Below are positions 16,697 through 25,719 of a stretch of DNA of 64,000 nt, in pieces. The notes under the pieces are model-generated. The model saw nothing but the letters and a program-made list of their open reading frames with translations, made no database searches and was not told the origin of the DNA. Numbering within the stretch: the stretch's first letter is position 1; every line of letters begins with the position of its first letter. Both the position numbers and the translations under genes were made by a program. Origin of the DNA: an uncultured Lachnospiraceae bacterium (GTDB taxonomy: Bacteria > Bacillota > Clostridia > Lachnospirales > Lachnospiraceae); NCBI GenBank assembly GCA_902493385.1, contig CABUPO010000002.1, positions 1-64,000 on the forward strand, read 5' to 3'.

Positions 16697-18202
16697 ATGA
16701 AACAGTTGCTTAATAAAAAGACAGGACTTATATTCATCATAGTTCAGTTTCTGCTTACAATAGGGTTTATAGGACTTGTATTATATGTAGATATGCTGCC
16801 GACCAAATATCTGCTTGCAGGCGTACTTGTGCTTATATTTATTATGTTATATACATTTTTCAGTCAGATGTCAAAAAGGCTGTATATTCTCGGAAGAGTA
16901 CTTTCAGGTGTTTTCTGTGTTATAATGATTGCCGGGTCATGGTATTTGTGGAAAGGATATTCCACTATTAACAATATGTCTGACGTTAATGTGAAGGTAG
17001 ATGAACTTACAGCTATAGTTCTTAATGATGATCCTGCGCAGACTATTGATGACGCCGCAGACTACAGCTTCGGAATTATTTCGACTATCGGAAGAGAATA
17101 TACTGATTCGATGATTAATACAATGCAGACTGACCTTGGCGCTACGCTTAATATCGTAGAGTATGAAGATATGTATTCTCTTGTTGACGCATTATATCAA
17201 AAGAATGTAGGAGCAATTATATTCAATGAAGCGTACAGAGGTTCAATTAAAGAAGAAAAATATGAAAATTTTGACACTGAAACAAGGGTTCTTGGCAATC
17301 ATCAGATAGAGACAATTGTAGAAGTGGAAGAGAAGGAAGACGATAACGAAGACCTTAAGAAGCCGTTTATAATGTACTTAAGCGGAATAGATACTTACGG
17401 CGAGCTTGCAAAAACGAGCCGAAGCGACGTTAATATTATAGCTGTAGTTAATCCGGAGACAGCTCAGATACTTCTTGTTAATACGCCGCGTGATTATTAT
17501 ATTCCTCTGTCCATATCAAACGGAGTATGCGATAAGCTTACGCATGCCGGAATATACGGCGTGGATGTGTCTATAGAGACGCTTGAGATGCTTTATGATA
17601 TTGACGTTGATTATTATGTAAGAGTCAACTTCTCAGGACTTAAGGAAATTGTAGATTCTCTTGGAGGAGTTAAGGTGTACTCAGATGTAGCGTTTACCTC
17701 GGACTGGGGACCGAGCTTTAAAAAAGGATATAATAATGTGAACGGAAAAGAAGCTCTTGCATTCTGCCGTGAAAGACATCATTTGGAGAGTCTTGGCGGT
17801 GACAGACAGCGTGGACGCAATCATCAGCATATGATATCCGCTATAATTGATAAAGCTACGTCTCCTAAGATTATTACTAAGTTCTCAAAGCTTATGAACA
17901 GTCTTGAGGGAGCGTTTGAAACCAATATGAAGACTAAAAAAATAACCAGATATGTTAAATTTCAGATGGATGAAACGCCTGCATGGAATATTGAATCCAT
18001 AAGCGTAGACGGAACAGGCGGAAGCAATTATACGTATTCGATTAAGTCAAAGAAACAGTGGGTTATGTATCCGGATGAATCAACTATCGAAGATGCAAAG
18101 AAAGATATACAGACAATTCTTGACGGTAAAAAACTTAAGCAGGCCAACAAGGATAAAGAAGATAAAACAGATAAAGAAGGCAAAACAGACAAAGAAGAGT
18201 AA
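16697..18202 (+). CDS. LytR-CpsA-Psr family wall-polymer ligase
   Basis: A 501-residue membrane protein. Three hydrophobic helices lie in the first ~90 residues, then an extracellular accessory domain, then the LCP domain (about 220-420): TSRSDVN, NTPRDYYI with its conserved Arg, and FCRERHHLESLGGDRQRGRNHQ. LCP enzymes transfer undecaprenyl-linked polymers (teichoic acid, capsule) onto peptidoglycan outside the cell. The C-terminus is a Lys/Asp/Glu-rich repeat (NKDKEDKTDKEGKTDKEE). ATG 16697 follows GGAGG (16687-16691); the upstream TTG at 16685 overlaps that site. It stands beside both a teichoic-acid operon and a primer-sugar pathway, so it is the natural last step for this locus. Confidence 0.9.
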   Translation: MKQLLNKKTGLIFIIVQFLLTIGFIGLVLYVDMLPTKYLLAGVLVLIFIMLYTFFSQMSKRLYILGRVLSGVFCVIMIAGSWYLWKGYSTINNMSDVNVKVDELTAIVLNDDPAQTIDDAADYSFGIISTIGREYTDSMINTMQTDLGATLNIVEYEDMYSLVDALYQKNVGAIIFNEAYRGSIKEEKYENFDTETRVLGNHQIETIVEVEEKEDDNEDLKKPFIMYLSGIDTYGELAKTSRSDVNIIAVVNPETAQILLVNTPRDYYIPLSISNGVCDKLTHAGIYGVDVSIETLEMLYDIDVDYYVRVNFSGLKEIVDSLGGVKVYSDVAFTSDWGPSFKKGYNNVNGKEALAFCRERHHLESLGGDRQRGRNHQHMISAIIDKATSPKIITKFSKLMNSLEGAFETNMKTKKITRYVKFQMDETPAWNIESISVDGTGGSNYTYSIKSKKQWVMYPDESTIEDAKKDIQTILDGKKLKQANKDKEDKTDKEGKTDKEE

Positions 18203-18222
18203 TCATATTTGGGGGTATTATA

Positions 18223-20199
18223 TTGCTGGGCAAATGGATTAGAGACGGTAAATTATCAGTTTTTTTCCGTATATTGCTTGTTCTACTTGACATTATAAGT
18301 ATCAATTTGAGTTCTTACCTTGCTCTTCTTATAAGGTTTGAACTTAAATGGTCGTCTATAGAACCTGAGTGCCTTATGGCTGTTAAAAGGATGTGTATTC
18401 CTAATACCATAACTACGCTGCTTATATTTCTTGTTCTCAGGCTGTATCACAGTCTGTGGAGATATGCGAGCGTAAGGGAATTTTTTAACGTTGCCCTTGC
18501 CTGCATATGCTCGGCGATTATACACATTACGTCGTTATTTTTGTGCTACAGGTATTTTACAAAAAGCTATGTGATAGTGTATACTATGCTGCTGCTTGTT
18601 TTTATATTCGTGATACGTTTTTCGTACAGAATCAGCAGACATATTTTCAGTATGTACAGTCACGGCAAGGAACCGCGAAGCACGATGATTATAGGCGCCG
18701 GCGAAGCGGGCAATATGCTTATGAATGAGCTTGTTATGAGCAATATGCTGGATTCACGTATTAAGTGTTTCATTGATGATGATAAATCAAAGCATAACAC
18801 ATATATACATGGCGTAAAGGTTGTCGGAGGACGTGAATGCATACTGGACGCCGCTAAGAAATATGATATTAACGAGATTATTATTGCAATACCTACAGCG
18901 TCTAAGAAAACTATAAGCGAGCTTGTTGATATATGTAAGCATACCACAGGAGAGCTTAAGACGCTTCCGGGAATGTATCAGCTTGTCAATGGCGAAGCTA
19001 CGCTGGACAAGCTTAGAAATGTTGAGATAGAAGACCTTTTGGGCCGCGACCCGGTTAAAGTAGATATACAGTCTATTATGGATTACGTGTGCAATAAGGT
19101 TATACTTGTAACCGGCGGCGGAGGTTCAATAGGAAGCGAGTTATGCAGGCAGATTGCCGCACATTCGCCAAAGCAGCTTATTATTCTTGATATATATGAA
19201 AATAATGCTTATGATATTGAGCAGGAGCTTAAGCATGATTATCCGGGACTTAATCTGGTTACGCTGATTGCTTCCGTAAGAAATACCGAGAGAATGGACA
19301 GTATATTTGCCAAATACAGACCGGATATCGTATATCATGCTGCGGCTCATAAGCATGTTCCTCTTATGGAGGACAGCCCGAACGAGGCCATTAAAAATAA
19401 TGTGTTCGGAACATATAAGACGGCTGTTGCCGCAGATAAATACGGAACAAAAAGGTTTGTGCTTATATCAACTGATAAGGCCGTCAACCCTACCAATATA
19501 ATGGGAGCGTCAAAGCGCATATGCGAGATGATTCTGCAGGTGTTTAATAAGCGCTCAAAAACAGAATTTGTTGCTGTAAGGTTTGGAAATGTTCTTGGCA
19601 GTAACGGAAGCGTTATTCCGCTGTTCAGAAAGCAGATTGAAGCCGGCGGCCCCGTAACTGTTACGCATCCTGATATAATAAGATATTTTATGACTATAGA
19701 AGAAGCAGTGTCTTTGGTGCTTCAGGCGGGAGCCTATGCAAAAGGCGGAGAGATATTTGTTCTTGATATGGGACAGCCAGTTAAGATTATGGACCTTGCC
19801 CGCAATCTTATAAGGCTTTCCGGATATAAGCCTGACGAGGATATTGAGATAAAGATTACAGGCTTAAGACCGGGTGAGAAGCTGTATGAGGAGATGCTGA
19901 TGAGCGAGGAGGGCCTTACCGATACTGCTAACTCTCTTATTCATATAGGCAGGCCTCTTGTGTTTGATGAAGAAGCGTTCCTTAAAAAGCTTGAGCTTCT
20001 TTATGACCTTGCATACAGCGAGTCAGATGATATTAAAAGCATTGTCGAGGAGATTGTGCCGACTTACAGAGAAAAATCCGAAGATAAGATTCGCGATAAG
20101 ATGATAAAGGAAAGTCAGTTTACACAGATTAAAGACAGGGAAATAACTCATAAAGAGCTTGTTTTAATGAATAATAATATAAGTAATGGAGAAGCCTGA
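18223..20199 (+). CDS. Membrane-bound UDP-GlcNAc 4,6-dehydratase (PglF/CapD/WbpM type)
   Basis: A 658-residue long-form SDR dehydratase. Four membrane helices occupy about residues 15-130, followed by a first Rossmann domain (MIIGAGEAGN) and the catalytic SDR domain with VTGGGGSIGSELC, AAHKHVPLME and STDKAVNPTNIMGASKR. The active-site Tyr of ordinary SDRs is Met here (MGASK), as in WbpM/PglF. It would convert UDP-GlcNAc to the 4-keto-6-deoxy sugar, the substrate of the aminotransferase encoded next. The TTG start has GGGGG at 18211-18215; no nearer ATG exists. It overlaps the next gene by one base (TGATG). Confidence 0.9.
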   Translation: MLGKWIRDGKLSVFFRILLVLLDIISINLSSYLALLIRFELKWSSIEPECLMAVKRMCIPNTITTLLIFLVLRLYHSLWRYASVREFFNVALACICSAIIHITSLFLCYRYFTKSYVIVYTMLLLVFIFVIRFSYRISRHIFSMYSHGKEPRSTMIIGAGEAGNMLMNELVMSNMLDSRIKCFIDDDKSKHNTYIHGVKVVGGRECILDAAKKYDINEIIIAIPTASKKTISELVDICKHTTGELKTLPGMYQLVNGEATLDKLRNVEIEDLLGRDPVKVDIQSIMDYVCNKVILVTGGGGSIGSELCRQIAAHSPKQLIILDIYENNAYDIEQELKHDYPGLNLVTLIASVRNTERMDSIFAKYRPDIVYHAAAHKHVPLMEDSPNEAIKNNVFGTYKTAVAADKYGTKRFVLISTDKAVNPTNIMGASKRICEMILQVFNKRSKTEFVAVRFGNVLGSNGSVIPLFRKQIEAGGPVTVTHPDIIRYFMTIEEAVSLVLQAGAYAKGGEIFVLDMGQPVKIMDLARNLIRLSGYKPDEDIEIKITGLRPGEKLYEEMLMSEEGLTDTANSLIHIGRPLVFDEEAFLKKLELLYDLAYSESDDIKSIVEEIVPTYREKSEDKIRDKMIKESQFTQIKDREITHKELVLMNNNISNGEA

Positions 20200-21398
20200 T
20201 GGAGAAGATATCATTTTCACCGCCAGATATAACAGAAGAAGAGATTGAAGAGGTTGCCGATACCTTAAGAAGCGGCTGGATAACTACCGGTCCAAGGACA
20301 AAGGAGCTGGAGAAAAGGCTTGCGTCTTATTGCGGCGCGGCAGGATGCGTATGTCTTAATTCATCTACTGCCTGTATGGAGACGACTCTCAGGATACTTG
20401 GAGTGGGTCCGGGCGACGAGGTTATAACTACGGCTTACACTTATACTGCTACGTGCAGTGTTATATGCCATGTAGGAGCGACGCCGGTGCTTGTTGATAC
20501 GGGAAAGGATTCTTTTGAGATAGATTATGATGCGGTCAGCGACGCTGTAACGGAAAAAACAAAAGTGATTATGCCTGTAGATATAGCGGGAATGATGTGT
20601 GATTATGACAGGCTGTATGACGTTATTGAAGCAAAAAAACATCTGTTTCGTCCAAATAGCAGTATTCAGAAATTATTTGGCAGAGTAATAATTCTTGCTG
20701 ATTCCGCACACGGTCTGGGAGCTGGATATAAAGGAATGAAAAGCGGTTCTGTGGCGGATTTTACGGCCTTTTCTTTTCATGCGGTTAAGAACTTTACAAC
20801 GGGTGAAGGCGGAGCCGTTATGTGGCGTAAGAACGCCGGCATAGACGACGGCAGGCTGTATCATATGTTCCAGCTTATGTCGCTGCATGGACAGTCAAAG
20901 GATGCTCTTGCAAAGACTAAGCTTGGAGGCTGGGAATATGATATTACAGCGCCTTATTACAAATGTAATATGACTGATATTATGGCGGCTATCGGACTTG
21001 TTCAGCTTAAAAGATATGAAGGCCTTCTAAAAAGACGTAAAGAGATAGTCGGCAGATATAATGCTGGAATAGAATCAGACAGTGTAAGCGTGCTTTCACA
21101 CAGCAGCGATAACAGAGAGTCAAGCAGACATCTGTATCTTGTAAGGCTGCCTGTAAAGGATACGGTATACCGTAATCATTTTATTGAAGAGATGGGTAAG
21201 AGAGGCATTCCGCTTAATGTTCATTATAAGCCTCTTCCGCTTCTTAGCGCATACCGTAATCTCGGATTTGATATAAATGATTATCCTAACGCATATGATA
21301 TGTATTCAAACGAGGTAACGCTTCCGCTGCACACAAAGCTTTCAGATGAACAGATTGATTATATAATTGAAAACTTTAATGAGGTTTTGCGCGGGTAA
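20199..21398 (+). CDS. PLP-dependent sugar aminotransferase (DegT/DnrJ/EryC1, PglE-like)
   Basis: A 399-residue PLP aminotransferase acting on UDP-4-keto sugars. FHAVKNFTTGEGG contains the PLP-binding Lys197, and GWITTGPRTKELE and LNSSTACME are the usual substrate and PLP-phosphate segments. It starts inside the stop of the dehydratase gene, so the two are coupled. The expected product is a UDP-2-acetamido-4-amino-2,4,6-trideoxyhexose. An insertion around residues 145-165 (KKHLFRPNSSIQKLFGR) is longer than in many homologues. No N-acetyltransferase (PglD) follows, so the 4-amino group may stay free, as in the AATGal of pneumococcal teichoic acid. Confidence 0.88.
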   Translation: MEKISFSPPDITEEEIEEVADTLRSGWITTGPRTKELEKRLASYCGAAGCVCLNSSTACMETTLRILGVGPGDEVITTAYTYTATCSVICHVGATPVLVDTGKDSFEIDYDAVSDAVTEKTKVIMPVDIAGMMCDYDRLYDVIEAKKHLFRPNSSIQKLFGRVIILADSAHGLGAGYKGMKSGSVADFTAFSFHAVKNFTTGEGGAVMWRKNAGIDDGRLYHMFQLMSLHGQSKDALAKTKLGGWEYDITAPYYKCNMTDIMAAIGLVQLKRYEGLLKRRKEIVGRYNAGIESDSVSVLSHSSDNRESSRHLYLVRLPVKDTVYRNHFIEEMGKRGIPLNVHYKPLPLLSAYRNLGFDINDYPNAYDMYSNEVTLPLHTKLSDEQIDYIIENFNEVLRG

Positions 21399-21412
21399 GG
21401 AGAGATATTATT

Positions 21413-22099
21413 ATGATAATGCCAGGGTGGGATAAGCTTCCTGACAGCATGAGAAATGAAAGAGTCAGAAAATATTATGATATGCTTTGTAAGAAGCAGA
21501 CAAGCCTTATTATAAAAAGAACATTTGATATTGCTGTGTCTTTTCTGCTTCTGATACTTCTGTGTCCGGTATTTGTATGTATTGCTATCTTAATAAAACG
21601 TGATTCAAAAGGTCCGGTAATATTTTCGCAGACAAGAGTAACGTCGTTTGACAGGGATTTTACAATATATAAATTTCGCAGTATGGTTGAACGCGCTCCT
21701 GAGCTTGGAAGCGAGGTTACTGTTGCCAACGATATGCGTATAACAAAAATCGGGGCTATACTTAGAAAATACAGGCTTGATGAGCTTCCTCAGCTTGTCA
21801 ACGTATTAAAAGGCGATATGAGTTTTGTCGGAACAAGACCTGAGGTCAGAAAATATGTAGACGCATATTCGCCTGAAATGATGGCTACGCTGCTTATGCC
21901 GGCAGGAATAACCTCTGTGGCAAGTATTAAATATAAAGACGAGGACAGACTGCTTGAAAATGCAGATGACGCCGACCTTGTATATATAAAACGCATACTT
22001 CCGGATAAGATGAGATATAATCTGAAAAGCCTTAGGAGATTCAGCCTTATAGGCGATTTGTGTACAATGGCAAGGACTGTGCTTGAGGTTTTGATGTAG
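21413..22099 (+). CDS. Phosphoglycosyl transferase, bacterial sugar transferase family (PglC-like)
   Basis: A 228-residue monotopic phosphoglycosyl transferase that loads the first sugar-1-phosphate onto undecaprenyl phosphate at the inner membrane face. Seen: one re-entrant helix (about residues 38-63), TIYKFRSM, LRKYRLDELPQL with the catalytic Asp-Glu pair, and FVGTRPEVRKYV. AAGGAGAG at 21397-21404 serves the ATG; a second in-frame ATG follows two codons later. Gene order dehydratase-aminotransferase-phosphoglycosyl transferase shows it most likely transfers the amino-trideoxy sugar, giving the primer on which the teichoic-acid-like chain is built. Confidence 0.9.
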   Translation: MIMPGWDKLPDSMRNERVRKYYDMLCKKQTSLIIKRTFDIAVSFLLLILLCPVFVCIAILIKRDSKGPVIFSQTRVTSFDRDFTIYKFRSMVERAPELGSEVTVANDMRITKIGAILRKYRLDELPQLVNVLKGDMSFVGTRPEVRKYVDAYSPEMMATLLMPAGITSVASIKYKDEDRLLENADDADLVYIKRILPDKMRYNLKSLRRFSLIGDLCTMARTVLEVLM

Positions 22100-22126
22100 C
22101 GCTCCTCTATAGCTGTCTGTAATATG

Positions 22127-23302
22127 TCATTTATCTTCAAATATTTTTATCATTTGTATCCTTTTATTGGTTGTTTTGAAGTTATGTATTATTTCGGAAA
22201 AAGATGCGTTTCTGATACGTTTATTATTTTTCATAAAGGTAACGAATGTAACTGCCCATAGTATGGGCCAGAGTATCACGGCTTTGTGAAGCTTCTTAAA
22301 ATGTGTTTTCATTTGATAATGGCCTTCTTTAAAATATGAAAAGAAGGTTATTTTTTCGTATGAGGTACTGTTTATAAGCAAGCCTGCGGTATTAGTTCCG
22401 AAATCTCCGCCGGTAAGTATATTTTCTATAAAATATTCGCACATATCTTTATCGTAATGGATGTCTGCCTCTATGGTATTATCAAGATATAAATACTGTC
22501 TTAATGTTTCGATTATTATTTCATAAAAATGTAAAATTCCTGAATCTTTGCACCATTTTTTCAGGCGTGCATAATCTATTTCACTGTTGTAACGTGTAAG
22601 AAACGCCTTGTAGTCGTATAAAAGCCTTATGCCGAAGCCGCTGAACATATAATGGTTCAGCATATGATGAAGCATGTAAAATGCATTTTCCGTAGGAGGC
22701 AGTACGTTATATGTGCCGCCGTCTATTACAATGCTGTAATCCTTCAGAGCATTCTCTGAAAACACTTCGTTTACAACTTTATTGGCAGGAGCATACTGAT
22801 AGTTCCCTGTAACTCTGTAATGGAGTTCAAGTATAAGCTGCCTGCCGCTATAAGGAGCCTTATATATAAATTCCAGATGGTGGGAGCTTGGTTCCTTTTT
22901 ATATGTAAATCCGTTTGAAAGAAGTATTCTGCGACAAGCCTTTACGTCAGATGCGTTCGGTATATATATGTCTACGTCGCTCTGTTTTCTGATATCCTTC
23001 TGAGGATAACAGTCAGAGATATATATGCCCTTCATAAGCATGTATCTGATATTATTACTGCTTAACAGAGTTGTGATTAAGTTCGTAAACTGCTCAAACA
23101 GATAGTAATTTCCAATAATTGTTTTCATTTGAAGTTTAATCTGTGAAAGCCGGGCGGAATCATTCATATAATAACCGCAGATAAATGGAGTTGTATAATG
23201 ATTAAGAGCCATACAAAGAATGTCCTCTGAATATTCTTCCTGCAATTCATTATTATATTCGCCGCATATCATGGAGAGATATATATTGTATAAATTCTTC
23301 AT
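22127..23302 (-). CDS. Uncharacterised nucleotidyltransferase-fold protein (NTP_transf_5 family)
   Basis: A 391-residue cytoplasmic protein. LMKGIYISDCYP followed by RKQSDVDIYI resembles the K-G-x-x-L-x-x-x-Y-P...R-x-x-x-D-x-D-L motif of NTP_transf_5, with Asp-Val-Asp as the metal pair. No specific substrate is known for the family; members often sit beside PqqD-like proteins and in exopolysaccharide loci. Here it is divergent from a PqqD-like gene and its 3' end faces the phosphoglycosyl transferase 27 bases away. AAAGGCGG precedes the ATG on the minus strand. Function is not assigned; a transfer reaction on a sugar or peptide precursor is only a guess. Confidence 0.7.
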   Translation of the reverse strand: MKNLYNIYLSMICGEYNNELQEEYSEDILCMALNHYTTPFICGYYMNDSARLSQIKLQMKTIIGNYYLFEQFTNLITTLLSSNNIRYMLMKGIYISDCYPQKDIRKQSDVDIYIPNASDVKACRRILLSNGFTYKKEPSSHHLEFIYKAPYSGRQLILELHYRVTGNYQYAPANKVVNEVFSENALKDYSIVIDGGTYNVLPPTENAFYMLHHMLNHYMFSGFGIRLLYDYKAFLTRYNSEIDYARLKKWCKDSGILHFYEIIIETLRQYLYLDNTIEADIHYDKDMCEYFIENILTGGDFGTNTAGLLINSTSYEKITFFSYFKEGHYQMKTHFKKLHKAVILWPILWAVTFVTFMKNNKRIRNASFSEIIHNFKTTNKRIQMIKIFEDK

Positions 23303-23385
23303 GTTTTGTGCCCGCCTTTGAAAAATATATTATTCACAGCATAGCCGCTCATTGAATCAGTAGATATCTTCTAAATTCAACTTAT

Positions 23386-23415
23386 AGTATACAACATTGT
23401 TAGTTTGATGTACAA
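23386..23415 (-). promoter_or_regulatory. Probable promoter for the nucleotidyltransferase-fold gene
   Basis: Read on the minus strand: TTGTAC (23415-23410), 18-base spacer, TATACT (23391-23386). It lies in the gap shared with the divergent PqqD-like gene, for which no convincing plus-strand promoter was found. Confidence 0.4.
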
Positions 23416-23457
23416 TAGTTTTTAAGGATGTGAATAGTGCGAAACGGAGTAAAATAT

Positions 23458-23727
23458 ATGAATGTAGAAAAAATATATGCGTTACGGCGCATAGCAGACG
23501 AATACTGTCTGATTCCGAACGGCAGTGCGGTATGGCAGAACAGAGGCATCATAACAATAAGTGAAGCAGCCGCGCTTTTGTATGACAATATTGAAGAAGT
23601 CCGGACCAAAGAGGAGCTGGCCGAACTTCTTATAAATGAGTATGGTATAGATAAAGCTTCTGCTGAAAATGATACTGCAGAGTTTCTTGATTATCTTAAG
23701 AATCAGGGTATCATCCGTTTTTCTTAG
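23458..23727 (+). CDS. PqqD-family small protein
   Basis: An 89-residue protein with the PqqD fold: a beta-hairpin start (YALRRIADEYCLIPNGSAVW), then LSEAAALLYDNI-like and LLINEYGIDKASAENDTAEFLDYLKNQGII helices typical of PqqD and RiPP recognition elements. PqqD proteins bind peptide substrates for modifying enzymes, but stand-alone copies also occur in polysaccharide loci. ATG 23458 has GGAG at 23446-23449, eight bases upstream; an alternative GTG at 23437 has AAGG and would add seven residues. The 3' end overlaps typA, on the other strand, by 17 bases. No precursor peptide or radical-SAM gene is nearby, so a RiPP role is unsupported here. Confidence 0.75.
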   Translation: MNVEKIYALRRIADEYCLIPNGSAVWQNRGIITISEAAALLYDNIEEVRTKEELAELLINEYGIDKASAENDTAEFLDYLKNQGIIRFS

Positions 23728-25540
23728 CCCTGAAACGAAGCGTCGCATCAAGAATCTTTTTCCTGATACGAAGGGACTTGGGGGTAACTTCAAGCAGTTC
23801 GTCCGTATCAATATAATCTAAAGCCTGCTCAAGGCTCAGTATTTTTGGAGGAGTAAGTCTGAGCGCGTCGTCAGAGCCTGATGCACGTGTGTTGGTAAGC
23901 TGTTTTTTCTTGCATACGTTTACTTCAATGTCATCGTTCTTGCCGTTTTCGCCGACAATCATTCCTGCATACACTTTTTCTCCCGGTCCGATAAATAAGG
24001 TTCCGCGTTCCTGTGCGTTAAACAAGCCGTAGGTGACTGCCTCACCGGTTTCAAACGCTATAAGCGAGCCCTGTTTTCTGTATGAGATATCGCCCTTATA
24101 CGGCATGTAGCTGTCAAATACGGTGTTAATAACTCCGTTTCCTTTTGTATCAGTAAGAAATTCACCTCTGTATCCGATAAGGCCTCGTGACGGAATAAGG
24201 AACTCGAGTCTTGTATAACCCGCTCCCAAAGGAGACATTCCCTGCAGCTCGCCCTTGCGGCTGCTTAATTTTTCGATAACTGTTCCCTGAAACTCGTCAG
24301 GTATGTCGACATAGGCTCTTTCAATAGGTTCAAGCTTTTTACCGCGTTCGTCTGTCTTGTAAAGCACTTCAGCTTTACTTACAGCAAATTCGTAGCCTTC
24401 ACGGCGCATATTTTCAATAAGAACGGAAAGGTGCAGCTCGCCCCGGCCTGATACCTTGAATATTTCGGTTGAGCCTGTCTCTTCTACGCGCAGGCTGACG
24501 TCAGTGTTCAGCATACGAAACAGTCTGTCGCGAAGATGTCTGGATGTTACATATTTACCTTCTGTTCCGGCAAATGGACTGTCATTAACGATAAAGTCCA
24601 TAGATATTGTAGGTTCGGATATTTTCTGAAATGGAATCGGCACAGGATTGTCAGGCGAGCATATAGTATCTCCTATATGAAGGTCTGCGATACCTGATAT
24701 GGCTACTACGTCGCCAATACCGGCTTTTTCTATTTCAACACGTTTGAGGCCGTCAAATACATAAAGCTTGCTTATCTTTACATTCGACAGCTTGGTTTCG
24801 TCATGTGCATTGGCAATAACAGCTTCCTGATTAACCCGTAACGTTCCGTTATCAACCTTGCCTATTCCTATGCGTCCTACGTATTCGTTATAATCAATCG
24901 TACTTATAAGCACCTGGGTTCCCGCGTCGGGGTCTCCGCATGGCGCGGGTATATAATTAATAATTGCTTCAAATAAATCCGTCATATCATCCTTTGGATT
25001 ATCTAATGAAGCGGATGCATATCCGCCCTTTGCGGAAGCAAATATAAACGGACAGTCAAGCTGTGATTCATCGGCGTCAAGGTCGATAAATAATTCTAAA
25101 ACCTCGTCTACGACTTCATCGGGCCTTGCGTCCGGACGGTCTATTTTATTAATGCATACAATAACGGGAAGCGAGAGCTCAAGAGCCTTTTTCAGAACAA
25201 ATTTGGTCTGAGGCATTGCGCCTTCATACGCATCAACTACAAGAATAACTCCGTTTACCATCTTAAGGACACGCTCAACCTCGCCTCCGAAATCGGCATG
25301 TCCGGGAGTATCTATAATATTAATCTTTACATCATTATAAAATACGGCGGTGTTTTTTGAAAGAATCGTAATCCCACGCTCACGCTCTATATCATTGGAA
25401 TCCATAACACGGCGTTTTACAACCTGTCCTGCACGGAAAACGCCGCTTTGCTTTAGAAGCTCGTCAACAAGAGTTGTCTTGCCGTGATCAACATGGGCAA
25501 TTATAGCAATATTTCTTATATCGTCTCTTTTGGTAATCAT
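23711..25540 (-). CDS. typA: Ribosome-associated GTPase TypA/BipA
   Basis: A 609-residue translational GTPase related to EF-G that binds ribosomes and helps 50S assembly and stress or cold adaptation. Seen: G1 AHVDHGKT (residues 15-22), G2 RGITI, G3 DTPGHADFGGEV, G4 NKIDRP, the beta-barrel domain 2, the EF-G-like domain III/V and the BipA-specific C-terminal domain. The start MITKRDD is chosen because GGAG lies just upstream of it; an in-frame ATG twelve bases earlier contains that Shine-Dalgarno and cannot use it. A TTGAAA/TATAAT promoter precedes it. It converges with the PqqD-like gene. Confidence 0.95.
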   Translation of the reverse strand: MITKRDDIRNIAIIAHVDHGKTTLVDELLKQSGVFRAGQVVKRRVMDSNDIERERGITILSKNTAVFYNDVKINIIDTPGHADFGGEVERVLKMVNGVILVVDAYEGAMPQTKFVLKKALELSLPVIVCINKIDRPDARPDEVVDEVLELFIDLDADESQLDCPFIFASAKGGYASASLDNPKDDMTDLFEAIINYIPAPCGDPDAGTQVLISTIDYNEYVGRIGIGKVDNGTLRVNQEAVIANAHDETKLSNVKISKLYVFDGLKRVEIEKAGIGDVVAISGIADLHIGDTICSPDNPVPIPFQKISEPTISMDFIVNDSPFAGTEGKYVTSRHLRDRLFRMLNTDVSLRVEETGSTEIFKVSGRGELHLSVLIENMRREGYEFAVSKAEVLYKTDERGKKLEPIERAYVDIPDEFQGTVIEKLSSRKGELQGMSPLGAGYTRLEFLIPSRGLIGYRGEFLTDTKGNGVINTVFDSYMPYKGDISYRKQGSLIAFETGEAVTYGLFNAQERGTLFIGPGEKVYAGMIVGENGKNDDIEVNVCKKKQLTNTRASGSDDALRLTPPKILSLEQALDYIDTDELLEVTPKSLRIRKKILDATLRFRAKKNG

Positions 25541-25581
25541 AAGAATCTCCATTTCGTATCATATTAACATGTCAGTTATCC

Positions 25582-25609
25582 ATTATAGTCATAAAATAAT
25601 AAATTTCAA
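25582..25609 (-). promoter_or_regulatory. Sigma-A promoter of typA
   Basis: On the minus strand TTGAAA (25609-25604), 16-base spacer, perfect TATAAT (25587-25582), about 40 bases before the typA start. The plus strand of the same gap carries a TATAAT at 25678-25683 that may serve glmM, but it lacks a good -35. Confidence 0.75.
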
Positions 25610-25719
25610 GTGTTTGTCATGTATTAATACAAAGAAGAAAATATGTTGAAAATAAGAATTGAGTGTGTTACCATAGGTATAATTGATTTTTAATAAGATG
25701 CTCGGAGGAGATATTCACA

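Noticed and set aside
23458..23727. RiPP (lasso or sactipeptide) biosynthesis cluster around the PqqD-like gene
   Set aside because: No precursor peptide, radical-SAM enzyme, asparagine synthetase-like or protease gene nearby.
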